A stretch of 64,000 nt of DNA, from NCBI RefSeq assembly GCF_000150275.1, contig NW_002060943.1, positions 3,217,944-3,281,943 on the forward strand, written 5' to 3'. Position 1 is the first letter of the stretch. The number at the start of each line of letters is the position of its first letter. The position numbers were made by a program, and so were the translations under genes. This DNA comes from Trichoplax adhaerens. Taxonomy: Eukaryota > Placozoa > Uniplacotomia > Trichoplacea > Trichoplacidae. The notes beneath the pieces are model-generated. The model was not told the DNA's origin, did not search any database, and was given only the letters and a program-made list of their open reading frames with translations. Of the stretch, positions 1 to 13,100 are shown one piece after another.

Positions 1-1015
1 CATCCATTACTCTCCTAGGATACAGATGTGCCTATTAGCACGTCAACAGAAGGCATCAATATACTCATCCAATCGATCTACGAATAGCCAGCCTGTCGAT
101 TGAAGTATATCCTAGTTGTATTTTTAGTCGGTGCTGGTTGTTGATCGATGCTCTTTGCATATCCCTTCGTTTATAGTCACGACCATCATCCTCTATAAAT
201 CTCCCACCCGTCTAGTGACATCAACAGAAGGTATTAACATTCTCATCCATCGATCTACGAATAGACTGTCGATTGAAGTATATCCTAGTCGGATTGATGG
301 TTGCTGATCGATGCTCTTTGCATATCCCTTCGTTCATAGTCATGACCATCATCCTCTCTAAATCTCCCGCCCGTCTAGTGACATCAACAGAAGGTATTAA
401 CATTCTCATCCATCGATCTACGAATAGACTGTCGATTGAAGTATATCCTAGTTGGATTGATGGTCGATGATGGTTGCTGATCGATGCTCTTTGCATATCC
501 CTTCGTTCATAGTCATGACCATCATCCTCTCTAAATCTCCCACCCGTCTAGTGACATCAACAGAAGGCAGCTATATCCTCATCCATCGATCTACGAATAG
601 ACTGTCGATTGAAGTATATCCTAGTCGGATTGATGGTCGATGATGGTTGCTGATCGATGCTCTTTGCATATCCCTTCGTTCATAGTCATGACCATCATTC
701 TCTCTAAATCTCCCACCCGTCTAGTGACATCAACAGAAGGCATCCATATTCTCATCGATCGATCTACGAATAGACTGTCGATTGAAATATATCCTAGTTG
801 TATTTTTAGTCGGTGCTGGTTGTTGATCGATGCTCTTTGCATATCCCTTCGTTTATAGTAATCACCTTCATTCTCCATAAATCTCCCACCCGTCCAGCGA
901 CATCAACAGAAGGCATCCATATTCTCATCGATCGATCTACGAATAGACTATCGATTGAAATATATCCTAGTCGGATTGATAGTCGATGATCGATGCTCTT
1001 TGCATATCCCTTGCT
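1..1015. repeat. Tandem satellite, unit about 163-178 bp
   Basis: At least six head-to-tail copies are visible. The anchor TCAACAGAAGG recurs at 43, 221, 384, 557, 730 and 903, giving spacings of 178, 163, 173, 173 and 173 bp. Each unit also carries a GATCGATGCTCTTTGCATAT block and a CGATCTACGAATAGACTGTC block. The array runs off the left edge of the window and decays by about 1015. Short open frames across it are the same peptide repeated and are not genes. Confidence 0.95.
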
Positions 1016-3442
1016 TTTAATAAAGGTGAACGACCGCCATGACCATCAGCCTCGACCAATCTCTCCAGTCTAGTGTCTCGTATGCGATACAGTAGTGCAC
1101 GGTATCAATCGGTGTGGGATGTGGCTGATCGTCCGTCCATACGATGCTATCGTGTCGCTCAGGGACTCGCAAGAGGAATATTCCTTTTGTTGATTGTGTC
1201 GTAGTCGCCGCTATGGCGGATAGGACTATACTAGAGGTAAAATACAAAACCAAGGTCAACTAGATGAACAGATATAGAATTGCAAATGTTGACTTTCAGT
1301 AGAAAGAAGCCTTTCAAATTGCAATACGGTCGTATAAAGCAAAGTGGAGAAAACAACCATTGGACGTCCTTCTGTCTTGCTTGATGAGTCTCGGTCCAAA
1401 TTGGATGGCTATTCCCTTGACAATAGTGGACCTTCCCAAGGCTCAAAATAGCCCAGGAACAAAAGAAAAGTCAGCTGATCTAGTTTGACGTCACAGAAAG
1501 TCAAGGCCAGTCAGCCGATGGGCAGTGTCCCCGTGACTTGGACTTTTCCGACGACGACGTCAGGTTTGACCAGCACTGTCATGTCTTGAACGTGGCGTTG
1601 ACGTCGATACTTTGACTAGGCGATTTCCCTGTTGGGGTCGGGTTGTTGTCAAGCGGTCTCACCCGCCTTCGCCTCACTCGCCTGACTGTGTGTGGCGCAG
1701 TATAGGATGACCCTGTCAAGGCAATCGATCGCCATCGACAACAACACCAACCAGCTTGGCAAAGCTTGGCCACCAATTTGTTGCAATTCTTCCTTGTCTT
1801 CTTCCATTTTATCCAGTCTCCATTGGAAAGTAGCCATGGTTAGCCATGTCTTGAGTCATTAGCTGCCAGAAAGAGTGATGTAAGTTGATCTTGATGGTAG
1901 TACAACATCATCATCAAGAGATGATGATGTAGGCAAAAAAGGAACGACATGCAAATCCTTGCTTATCATGACGATTGATGAAAGTGCATTTTCCGACGAT
2001 TCCTTTTCTATCTTGATGGGGGTTAGCATAACCTCAATTGGGCTCCTGACCATTTAATCCATGTATTTCAACATCCTATTTCACTTGTAGAATAGCAATA
2101 ATTCATTCCTTTTCAACTGGTACTTCTTAGGCGATTGCAAGGTCATTCAATCCATTGCTAACGTCATTACCATGGTCGGTGATGGTAGTTTTCATTGATT
2201 TGAAAATGAGGAAAGCTTGCAGTCCAAAATGAAGGACGAGACGATCATTTCCATCCACATAAGTATAGCCATGGATTGTTTACCAACAATCCATGTTGTT
2301 GAGGATCAATACAAAATGCGATGATAGTCTAGTAAGTTATGTTTCTTTTCTCATCATGGCCATACTGTTGTAGCCGTAGCGTTCTCCATCTTTTTCATCG
2401 CCTTTTTCCCAACACCGTACACAACGACTCTTCCATTCCATCACCATTCCAACATTGTTCCCTTATTGCCCATGGTCATCATCACACTACTCTCATTTTC
2501 TAGTCCTATTGCTATTTTCTATACGCTATCCCAATCATCCATGTCGATAGAAATGGCAATCAAAGCAGTCAACACATTCAATTGATATTGCCAATGCATA
2601 ACAGCAATCTTCCAAAGGCGGCGTTACTAGGCCAATTCAAAACGACATCATAAGGATGGATGGAAATCCGATGGGACGACTTCAAGTCAGAAAGGAGAAC
2701 ATCCAAGTTAAGCGATTATCGTACAAGCAGGAGCGAGCAAAATAGCCATAAACCAATTGCATCCAAACACAGACAACTGCTTGAAAGACTACCGTTGTAC
2801 TGATCGTTGCCACCTTCCATCGCATTCCATAAACGCTTCGAAAATACATTTGCCCAATTTCAATAAATAGACCATTTCCTTTAGGGGGCTAACACAGGGT
2901 GATTATAAATTAGTAATCATCGTCGATAGGGTTGATACTAGTTTAGACTGCTTGTGCCATCGGATTGGACTCATCAACATCATCATGCCTATTTTCCAAT
3001 ATTGTTAACACACAGTCCTACTCGACCATCATTGTTATTACTACGCCATGCTATTGACTATTATTTATTATGGTTACAATTATTCTAAACTGTAGACGAA
3101 TAGTAAAAGGAGGATGCTACTTGATGGCAAAAACAAAATGACTGTAGGAGAAATCCATTGAAAATATCGTGTCATGATAGCATTTGGTACACCCTACATT
3201 CTCCTTCCTGTTATAGTTAGCTTACACCATCCAAACTAGATGCCATTTTTGCCACTTGGCAAAGTCTAAACAACACAAAGCCATGGCGATACTGGAAATT
3301 CATTCGGCCGTCTGCCTACGTAGACATCAAGTATGGACGAAACCTACTTAAAGTACAATCACCATCATGGAAATGATGAAATACGTAGTTTGTATCTTGG
3401 ATCGTAATCATTGGGTAGAGTAGGAGAGGCGACATGGAAATC

Positions 3443-3764
3443 AAAAAATGTCCACTATCATCTTTACTGTTGCCAAGTAGTTGCAAACCCCCTGGACTAC
3501 TGGACTGAACATATTGTCAGAGTGAGAAAACCATGCAAAAGGAACAAGAATGATGACTTACACCATTTCTCTCGCCTTGAGTCACGATAATAAATTGACC
3601 TCTAAAAAATGTTCACTATCATCTTCAATGTTGCCAAGTAGTTGCAAACCCCCTGGACTACTGGACTGAACATATTGTCAGAGTGAGAAAACCATGCAAA
3701 AGGAACAAGAATGATGACTTACACTATTTCTCATGCCTTGAGTCACGATAATAAATTGACATTC
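3443..3764. repeat. Direct tandem duplication, about 161 bp
   Basis: Two near-identical copies, 3443-3603 and 3604-3764, share the block GTTGCAAACCCCCTGGACTA and the following ~100 bp with only a few substitutions. The offset is 161 bp. It looks like a recent local duplication with no coding content. Confidence 0.9.
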
Positions 3765-3785
3765 CCCCCCCCCCCAAAAAAAAAA
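3764..3785. repeat. C12-A10 homopolymer junction
   Basis: Twelve C residues (3764-3775) are directly followed by ten A residues (3776-3785), at the right edge of the second copy of the 161-bp duplication. Run length is likely to be polymorphic or mis-assembled. Confidence 0.85.
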
Positions 3786-5670
3786 GGTGGATAGAATCAT
3801 TCCTGCTTATGGATCAGATGCTAAAATGCTCAATGTTCACTACTGTAGTTATCATGAATTGCCGTAGTGCACTATTTGAATTCGATTCATGACTTGTTCA
3901 TTTTAGCAGTAGTCAATGTAGCTGTACTTAATCACCCGCTACGACATCCAACCATGTTGCTCACCATTCAAAATGGTGAGCAATCATCCAACTATTTGGA
4001 AACGAATTATTTCACCAAATCATCTAGCATAAGATACACTGACAAACGACAACATGGTGTGATAGTATAATATACATGATTAAGCGATGCATCAAATGCC
4101 AATCGTATTAATTAATCCAATTGATGAATTTCCCATACGCAATTACTTGATGAGATTGACTGGAAAGTGATGACTATCCAGTCAAAAGATGAATGGATTC
4201 AAATGTAAGCTTTGCATGCTAATTTTCTCCCAACATTGACTTTGATTGTTAGACTCCCTATGGTTAATGACAGCAAGCACGCAGTGCAATGATTGCAATG
4301 GCAGTTTGTAGTAAGTTTACTCTCATTCCATGCCTAATCATAATAATGATGATACTATTTCTCTGTCGTATCATCATACCAGTATAAAGTAACCCTCACA
4401 ATATGTGGAGAATAGACGTTTGCAAATTTTCAATCCTCTTTCAGAATTGTAGTGAAATGCGCCTCCAAATGACGATACAATTTAAAAATTGAAATTGGAA
4501 GCAATTATTACACAGCATAACATTTCTAACAGTGGTCTATACAGCCAGTATCCATCTGATCGCTAGTCGTGATAGCATATCTAATTGAAATGGATGATTT
4601 ATATCCACTTTTAGCGAGTGATGATACGATAGATCATTCAAAAGGGTGAAATGGATATCATTTCTTTTTTTTTTTTGGATACTTACCTTTGATCCATCAA
4701 CGCGTAGAATTCTACTGTACATAGGATTACATAAAATCTTATTTTCAAAATGACTCTCGACTAACCTTTTAACCAGTGGTTGTACATAAATCATTCTATA
4801 CCAACCATTGGCCTGCTGTTAAAAACAACTCATCATCTTGATAGTGTAATGCTTAGCATGATCCATAAAACTCCTACAACAGTCATCCATCCGTAAGTAA
4901 CAGAGAATCCATTTCGACCTTACGGCTATCTCTCCTTATTCGGTGACTGCCATAAAATGGAAAGGATTTGCAAATATCCTACTGTGCATAGAACATCCAT
5001 CAAATACCCAAATACACTTGTGATTCAATAGCAATCAAACATCATTACTCTGTCAACAACTTTTCAATACTTGTTCAACTTGCATTGCATCCACTGACAA
5101 ATTGCTCAACAATTTTATCGACATGTGGACAGTCATGAATTTCAAGTGAAAATCATTGGGTATTGCCGCCTGTAAATGGAGAGTACAATCAGTCAACATG
5201 TTATCCTAACCCAACTCCATTTCCGTTGGCCAGCATACAGGATATCTTCCAATTCTGCATGAACATACATTGTATACGGTAACATAAGATGGAACAACAA
5301 CTATATTAAGTGGTTCACTTGAAAGTGATCCACTTTATTCCACGTGTTGACGAACATATATGCCACTGCAATACCATGTGGCTTTGAAATCAATCATGGA
5401 CTCTAGAATGGTGACAATCAATTGGAGCCCAAAGTGAACGTCCATGACTGCTCCGAGAGCATATAAATAGTTGTTGCCAACGCCTTGAAGGCATTTCCAA
5501 TTTGACCATCACATGATTCACATCGCCATCCTCATCGTAATTGTTCGTCTTGACATTAACTTACTGCTAGTAGAAGAATCCAATTCGACTTTGAACGACT
5601 GATCTCATGGACATTTTTTTTAATTTCTTATATTTTAGATCCACAAAATCAAATTTCAATCAAGTTAACC

Positions 5671-8600
5671 ATGGCGTACGACGATAACAGCACATTCAGA
5701 CGAAGCGTTGATGGCTGTGGCAATACTTCCGTAGACAATCATTCGGACAGTCTTGATTATAATGGAATTCTGTCTGATCTACTCTATCAGTCCGATAGGC
5801 AAACTGATCGTACAACATCACCAATGTTGCCACTTTCCACTACTTCAACACAACAAGCGAGATTAACCAGTAATTCTAACCAGTCTACCGCTACAACAAG
5901 CAACACTAATAGTACATCTCCTATGTTAATGATTAATTCTGATAGGACAAGCAGCAATACTCATAGTCTACATCAAAAAACGACCAATTATCCGCCTCAT
6001 ACTAACAATCATTTTCCAAGGTACACCGATCAACTATGCCCAACTGCTCCATCTCAACACAGGATTGCTAATCTCTCAACTTATAGCCAACACGTAGGTT
6101 GCACTAATTATAATGTAGACAATCGTGCAAGAAATAACATTTCCCATCATGATAACCAAGCTATCAATTTCAAAACCGACCGCAAGAACGCCAATGGCAG
6201 TGGCACACATCATTTAAGCAATGATCAATCATCCCCATTTGTAGTCAATCAAGTAAATCCTCACATTCACAATCAAACATACGGTCGCTCTTATTTGTCC
6301 AGCAATACTAATAATATAGAAATGGCTTCATCCAATCTTCCTACATCCCAAGCATCGTTATGGTCGCCTGCACGTGAAATTTCAGCCAATTTAATGAATA
6401 ACAGTGAGAATTTGGATCATGCACATGTTGGTGATAATTCTATCATGGATCCTGAAGCCACTTTTAATAATCCATTTTTAATGTCAACTATGGGTAATTT
6501 TACATCTTCAATCAACGCGTTCAATGATTCTTTCCCTCGAATGCGATCTTCATATTGTAATTCATCACCATCCCATCAATCTCAGCGCCGCTATAGCAGG
6601 GAATCAACTACTTCCAGAACTCGTGGCAACATGAAATCGCCTACTACATCACGTAACTTTAATCCCAATTTTCAATCTAGTCATTTTTCTCATCCATCAC
6701 AAGATAGGTCTCTTGCCTCCAATTCTGCTAGTAGTAGCGGTAATTTGAGTGCAGTTTCAAATATGCCCACATTTGATACTTTTTCCACGTCGACAATATC
6801 CCAGTAAGTGATAGCCGTTCGTTCAATTAAGAGTATTTCACTGATATATTGTAGATAGGGTAGTAAGAAAATGATTATATTTTGCGTTATTTTGCATCAC
6901 CGTATAGAGAAATACTCTTAAAAGCGTTCATTACCTTATCCCAACAGTACAATTAGGACAAGCCATGATTGTACTATTGACATCAATTTCTAATGTTTTA
7001 CATCTTATTTTTTTCCCTCTGACATTAAACGATGCAGTCCTCGAGTCAAGCCGACATTAGATGTGGCTTCTGAATCGCATAGTTTGGATGTCTTGTGCGA
7101 TGTAGCTAGCGAATTCTATAATGAACAAAATGATGATTTATTCAATCTTCCGATACCTTCCACTAGCAGTAATTATGAATGTGGTACTAATGTTGAAAGA
7201 TGTAAAATGCATTCAAACGGTCGTAATGCCGAATATAATGCAGATCGACAAATGGAACCATCACCTAAACGTATTCGACGGTCGAACAATCTATCTACAA
7301 GCAGTAATGCATCAGCTTCTACAGCATCGAATAACCACCAAAGATCAGTAGCAGTAATCGTGCTAGATGATGATGGAAGTGATGATGAAGCTAGAAATAA
7401 TAACAACAATACCAATCCAATGGCTAATATCCCCACTGTGATTGATTTATGCGAGGTCAGTTTTCATGTATACCCCGATACATTATTCTGCATAAATCTG
7501 TCTTATCCCAATTGAATATGGAATTGGATCAATAAAAAATTAACAGATATAATGATGAAAATTATATCTATCCCGTAATTATTGGTTGTTAATAATAATT
7601 TGGCAATTGCTCATTGAAATGATATTTTTGTAATGTGAATTTATAGAGTCCGCCATCGCAACATCATCGTCAAGAAGAAGAAATTGAGGTGATCTCATTA
7701 CCGACGTTACCATCATCACCGCCAGTGCCATTACAACATACTACTACTACTGTTGAAAATCCTGATATTTTTTCAGTAAGATATGATCAAGAATGCTTAC
7801 CTAACTTATCTGTATATAAAATATAATTTGCATATTGTCAAGGAATTTTCTAAATTTACTAATAGTTGCAACAACTTTTACAGGATAATGCTGACGATGA
7901 AGATGTCGTTTTTACCAGACGTGTCAATTCAACAATTTCTGATGTAAGTCTGATCGATCGATTGATTGATTGAGTAATTGATAAAGAGTTACGTTATGCC
8001 ATTAGTTGAAATGTTTTAGAATTATTTAATAAATGATATTACTTGTATAATCATTTCTATAATTTTCTATATTTAATCAATGCTACTTCTAACTTAAACG
8101 TGTCATCTTTTCATTATTACAATAGATTGATTGCCAAAAGCGAATGATTAAACTAAACCTTAACTATAACATATCATTGTCGATTACAGCGTTTCCTTCG
8201 TAGGTTCTTATTAAACTCGGATGATAATAGCACTGTCAGTGATGTTCCATCTTCATCGTCTAATAGTGAAGTAAATAGTGGAAATTCCTTCGGCTGGACG
8301 CAATCTGAGTCGTCACGTATGCCAGCTACTTCACCGTTAAATTTAGGCAATCCACCATCATTTACACCACCGTATGTTTCGCATGTTTCGCATGTTTTCC
8401 GCATCCTACCACTTGGTATTCCGAGTCCTTTTCGAGTATGGTGCTTATTTTAATAAAGTTGTAATTAATAATGAAATATTTGAATAAGCTAACAATATAA
8501 TCATTTTTTGCCTTTTTTATTTTCAATTTGGACGTGATTACTTAGATCACTGTCGGCTTAGATGCTCCACATTTCAACAATAATAATAGAAGAGGTGGCC

Positions 8601-9212
8601 TTGAAAAGCGCAGTAAGTAACTTGAAATGTTTTAATATTGTATATAGCAAGTTATGCAACTATGATAACGAGTAGAAATATATTGTAAAAACTGGAAAGT
8701 ACATATATTATATTTAAGTTAGGTAATGTTAATGGTATATGTTTTTGTCTGTCAAAAATATATAGGCATAGATAATTTATCATCTCGTAGATTTGATGGA
8801 AAGGCTGATAACGATGCAACATCTGATACTACGTAAGTAGACACTTGTTTATACTTTACTGTCTATCTTAGTCGAATTGAAGTGTAGTATATACCTTCAT
8901 GTACTAACGATCAATTTCTTCTCCCATTTCATCCAATACTAATACACTCTAGCTGTGCAATATGCATGGATGATTATAAGAAACGAGAAAAGATTCGGGA
9001 ATTACCTTGTTCTCATGGTTTTCATGCACGTTGTGTTGATAAATGGCTGCGGGTGAGCGACGGGAATAATTTTGTAGCTTATTATACATGATTTATCCGA
9101 TATTATGAAAATGTGTTTATTTTATAGTTAATAGTCAATGATACTTATTTTTAACTTGTAGCAACACAATTCGTGTCCAATTTGTCGAGAAAATATCAAT
9201 CCTACTGTGTAG
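5671..9212 (+). CDS. RING-H2 E3 ubiquitin ligase, RNF38/RNF44-like, with SUMO-interaction-like motifs
   Basis: Predicted 756-aa E3 ubiquitin ligase. Coding exons: 5671-6803, 7038-7455, 7647-7775, 7884-7943, 8190-8435, 8546-8612, 8766-8832, 8953-9052, 9162-9212; phases agree at every junction. The C-terminal RING-H2 spans about residues 708-748 (CAIC at the start, CSHGFH in the middle, CPIC at the end). The GLEKRSIDNL stretch before it and [10 protein letters not shown] inside it resemble the RNF38/RNF44 family. The first 500 residues are low complexity, rich in Ser, Asn and Thr. Three hydrophobic-acidic stretches, [14 protein letters not shown] (from 482), TVIDLCE (511) and EEIEVISL (528), resemble SUMO-interaction motifs, so a SUMO-targeted role is possible but inferred. 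The exon 5 donor (GTATGG) is weak; the better GTATGT upstream leads to a stop. An upstream UTR exon is likely. Confidence 0.85.
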
Positions 9213-10169
9213 CTCCTGGTGCATCGGGCTCTGACAACGCCGTGCCCAATTAGTGACTGTGAATTAATTTTGATTTAATGTACTTGTTTTATAATTTTGT
9301 ATGATAATAATATACGTACAGTACAATAACTAGTTAATGGAATAGTAGTCTTAAAATATATCCGTACAGTGGATTATTTTATAAAATTATTCGAGATATA
9401 TAAAAATCAGATAATTGTAATTATGTAGGTCTTGTCGCAGATACTTGACCATATTTTAATTTCCGTATGTCGCACAAACAGTGGTTTACTTTTATATAAG
9501 TGCGTAGAATTGTACGATTAGTATATGATCAGTTTATTTTAAAAATGTGATTTATATACTAAAGAAAGTTACATATAATATTCCATAAATAAAAGATATG
9601 CCGATTTTAGATACAGTAATTACGTACTACATTAGTACCGGATTTGCAATCTTCGCTGGTAAATACGAGATAAGTAATCGACTAGACGGTAGTCTTTGAC
9701 CTAAATAGTACTGTACTGTATCGGCTACTGAATACTTTCAACATAACTTGAATGATTACTGTAAAATTAAGTATTTATCTATCTATCTCTCTCTCTCTCT
9801 ATATGTATATGTATCAACATAAGTACGATATCTATATATCTGATATAGTGTCCCAAGCATCATGTACGAAATCGAAATTTTTCTTAATAAAATTGTATTG
9901 CTACGCTTAAACAATAAAATCTTAGAATTTCGAATTATTTTAGCCTAGATTTTTTATATATTTGTAGTAGCAAGACTGCGGCTGTATGTATACGTTATTA
10001 AATAGATATTACAAAATAGAAATTTCTGTACTTGAAGCAGTGGAATTAGCGTGTTATTATTAAATTAATGGTCAAATATTCTGTACAGAAGAATTTTGTT
10101 AATTACATATGCTAATGTCTGCACTCTTGGTTTCTGTAATCTTGGACCATAAGAGTATTATCGTTGACA
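9213..10169. other. Convergent intergenic region between RING ligase and C2CD5
   Basis: This region lies between two tail-to-tail genes and presumably holds both 3' UTRs. It is AT-rich with no coding signal. It includes a short CT/TA microsatellite near 9778-9812. Confidence 0.5.
9588..9593 (+). promoter_or_regulatory. Candidate polyadenylation signal for the RING ligase gene
   Basis: AATAAA lies about 375 bp after the stop codon of the RING ligase, in AT-rich DNA on the coding strand. It is the first canonical hexamer I see downstream. No transcript evidence is available here. Confidence 0.4.
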
Positions 10170-13100
10170 TCAGCAGAGTGTCTCTGTAGATCGTTTCATG
10201 CTATTAAGGTAACTAGTAGATCTTCGTACTGATGAAGTCGAATCTTCATATACAGTCACTTCAGCTACATCGCCACTAATATTAATTAAGCACTGACCCT
10301 ATTAATTAGGTAATAAATTCAATAACCGTTAGAGATAAAGGTAAGACGGTAATTTTTTCAAGTGAAAATTTAGAGATTAATGCTGCACTATAGATATCAT
10401 AAAACAATTTGACAATTCGTATTCGATAGCTATTCAACCTGATTCCGGTGAGTATTGTCTTCGATGAATAATTCATTTAAACGGTAAGATAAAAAGGCAT
10501 TACCACCGATAGCGCGCGTGTAAGCTCGTATGATGGCATGAACTTCAGTTAGTGCTCGGTAAATAAAGCCAGCTTTATCACCAAACTAAAAAAGATAATA
10601 CTTTTGTTACAGATTATTTAAAATAATTACAGAAACAGCAAAAATTATCACTATAAGAATACAAAGAAAAGACCTACCTCTCTAATCGAGGTACTTTCAC
10701 GAATGAATGACATATTAAAATATCCAAGGTAACAATCTACTCGACCGGATGGAATCTGTGATGTCGTAGTTACTAATACAGATGTAGGCTGCCACGCACA
10801 TAAATTAGGAGAAAATCATTTCAAATACTCCATCCTTTACAAGAATTGCATTGAGATATTAGTCACAATTTTCACCTTATATTCTTTTTTAATCTTTGGA
10901 TGCGGCTGAACTTGCTCATTCATATCTTCAAATTGGAAGATCATATTCGTATGGCTGCCATCAGCTTGTACCGTAACATTTCCTTCTATAGTAATTGTAA
11001 TATCCACATAGTTAATATCTAAATATTGTTTCAAAGAAAACTCGTAAAAATAAACTTACCAATAACAGCGTTATCGGAGCTTCCGAAACTTATCTTTCTT
11101 TCAAGCTTGAGCAATGTTGCAACCGTGTATAGCTAGCACAATATACAGTTGTAGCAAGACTTATGTATAAGTATAGCACTACAAAATAAATGTAGATCAA
11201 CAGATAACCAATTACCTCGATTTCATCGCCATTTAATCTAAGTGTATGATTTATGCCGCATAAACAACAAGGTAATTGCTTTCGTGCTTTAAAATGAAGG
11301 TACTGAAACATAACCGCATAATATTAACACCAATAACAATAATACGTATATAACTAGTGATCATACCAAAGATTTATTACCTGGTTCGCTTGTTTACAAA
11401 AGTCGGATAGATGTGCGTTAGAGGATGGAATTGAAATATACTGTACTCCAGTCATAGTCTAAACAAGCATACTTTTTTAAAATGTATACGATAATCATAA
11501 ATTCTTATGATAACAATACGCATTAACAACGAAACTTACTTGAAAAGTGCTCGATAAATATCTGATCCCAGGAAGGCAGTCAGTATTACATTGGTATAAA
11601 CCTATTTAAAGTCGTAATATCGGAACGTGGTTTACACATGACTTTAGTATACGAGTAATCGTAAATAACTTAGATATAGAGTCTTAATTACGAACCCTTT
11701 GGTAATTGCTCGTCTAGGAGTACCGATAGCGTTTCAGTAGACAAGTCATCAACCTATAATAAGAAAGTGCGGTAACAACTATGTCAAAATAATGCTATTC
11801 AAAAATTGATTAATCGAATATCAATTACAGAGACTTTATACCTGTAAATAAGCTAACTGTTTAACCGGACTATCTTCAGCAATTTTCATTTCTGTTAATC
11901 CTCCTTTGCTTTCGGTTCTTCGATGTCGGCCTGGATCTCGTATGGTGGGATTGACAACATCAGTTGGAGTTCTGACTTCGTCGGTTGGAGATGCAGTATT
12001 TCTGTCGGTATTTTCTTCTTGCAAACCGTACAGTTGAGTATTGGTTGCTAACGTTTCCCGTAACTGCTGCTGAATGATTTTTAATGAAGTTGCGTGCACA
12101 TCGGATCCCTATTAATGTTTACAAGTATTTTAATTTTGGACTATCCATTATTTGCTGTGAACATGATACATAGAGCAGATCGCTATTATTACTTACACTT
12201 GTCTCTGCATTATTAATAAAATCTGGCGTATCAGGGGACGGTAAAGCCGTCAAATAAACGGCTGTTGCGGTCTGTGAATAATTTCAGTTTAGATATGTTA
12301 CATATACAATACACCCAACTATATGCATTGGTACAGTACATTACAGATATGAAATATTTACCGCTACAGCAGCCATTGCCGTATCACCTATGGAAACATT
12401 GATTTGTAGACCAAATAAACTATTCATTCCTTTTATCTGGGTATACATCAAGTGAGAAAGGGATATTACGTAATTGGAGCTTTATATGCAATAGTATAAT
12501 CCATCTGGAGTACCTTCAATTTACTCAAGAGTTGCTGGTGCAATTCATACACAAGGAATGGCAGTTTCTATTGCATTAATGCCATATTGGAAAATTCAAT
12601 ATATGAACAATTACAAATTCTAAATCACAAAATACCTCATTGACAATATAAGCATGAGATTCCTTTTGAGCCTTTCTTGTACTGCGAATGACTCTAGATA
12701 TCCATTCATTAGAAGGTAATCGAATCAAAAACGATTACATAAGATTTAAAGATGAAGAATTAAATGTCAGCAGTTTCATTCGTTAAAGTTCTCAGAACAG
12801 AGTGGTGATTTATTATTTTCCTACCTAGCTTGTATATAGCATCCTCGTCCACGTATAGCAAATTCAGGAGGTGTTTCAATAGTATTAAACAGTACGTCTG
12901 GGACCCTTCCTCGACTGCAAATAGCAAATCAAGAGCAAATGCCAAAAATTAAACTCGAATAATTAATTCATCAAAAACAATTTTCGATAGTCTTGTTCCG
13001 GTTGATATGAGCAAATATCCTCTAAAACTAGATTATGGACTTTTACCTGCAAAAATTACATAAGTTAATTTTTGTGGGTAAAGGCAATTCATTTTCTTGA

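Larger units (their letters stand above)
1016..5670. other. Gene-poor stretch upstream of the RING ligase
   Basis: No exon chain or family match is visible on either strand. The stretch is rich in CATC/GATG and CCAT/ATGG words, unlike the AT-rich intergenic DNA elsewhere. It holds one duplicated segment (3443-3764), a C-run followed by an A-run (3764-3785) and two short hairpins (1905-1930 and 5308-5335). A polypyrimidine tract ending in TTTTAG just before 5640 looks like a splice acceptor, so part of this stretch may be a 5' UTR intron of the downstream gene. A 62-codon minus frame at 1649-1837 is unsupported. Confidence 0.5.

Noticed and set aside
1..1015. CRISPR-like array
   Set aside because: Repeats are about 173 bp, contiguous and without unique spacers, in a spliced eukaryotic genome. 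It is satellite DNA.
1649..1837. 62-codon minus-strand frame starting MATFQWRLDKMEEDKEE
   Set aside because: Composition is somewhat protein-like, but there is no family match and no splice continuity with neighbouring frames.
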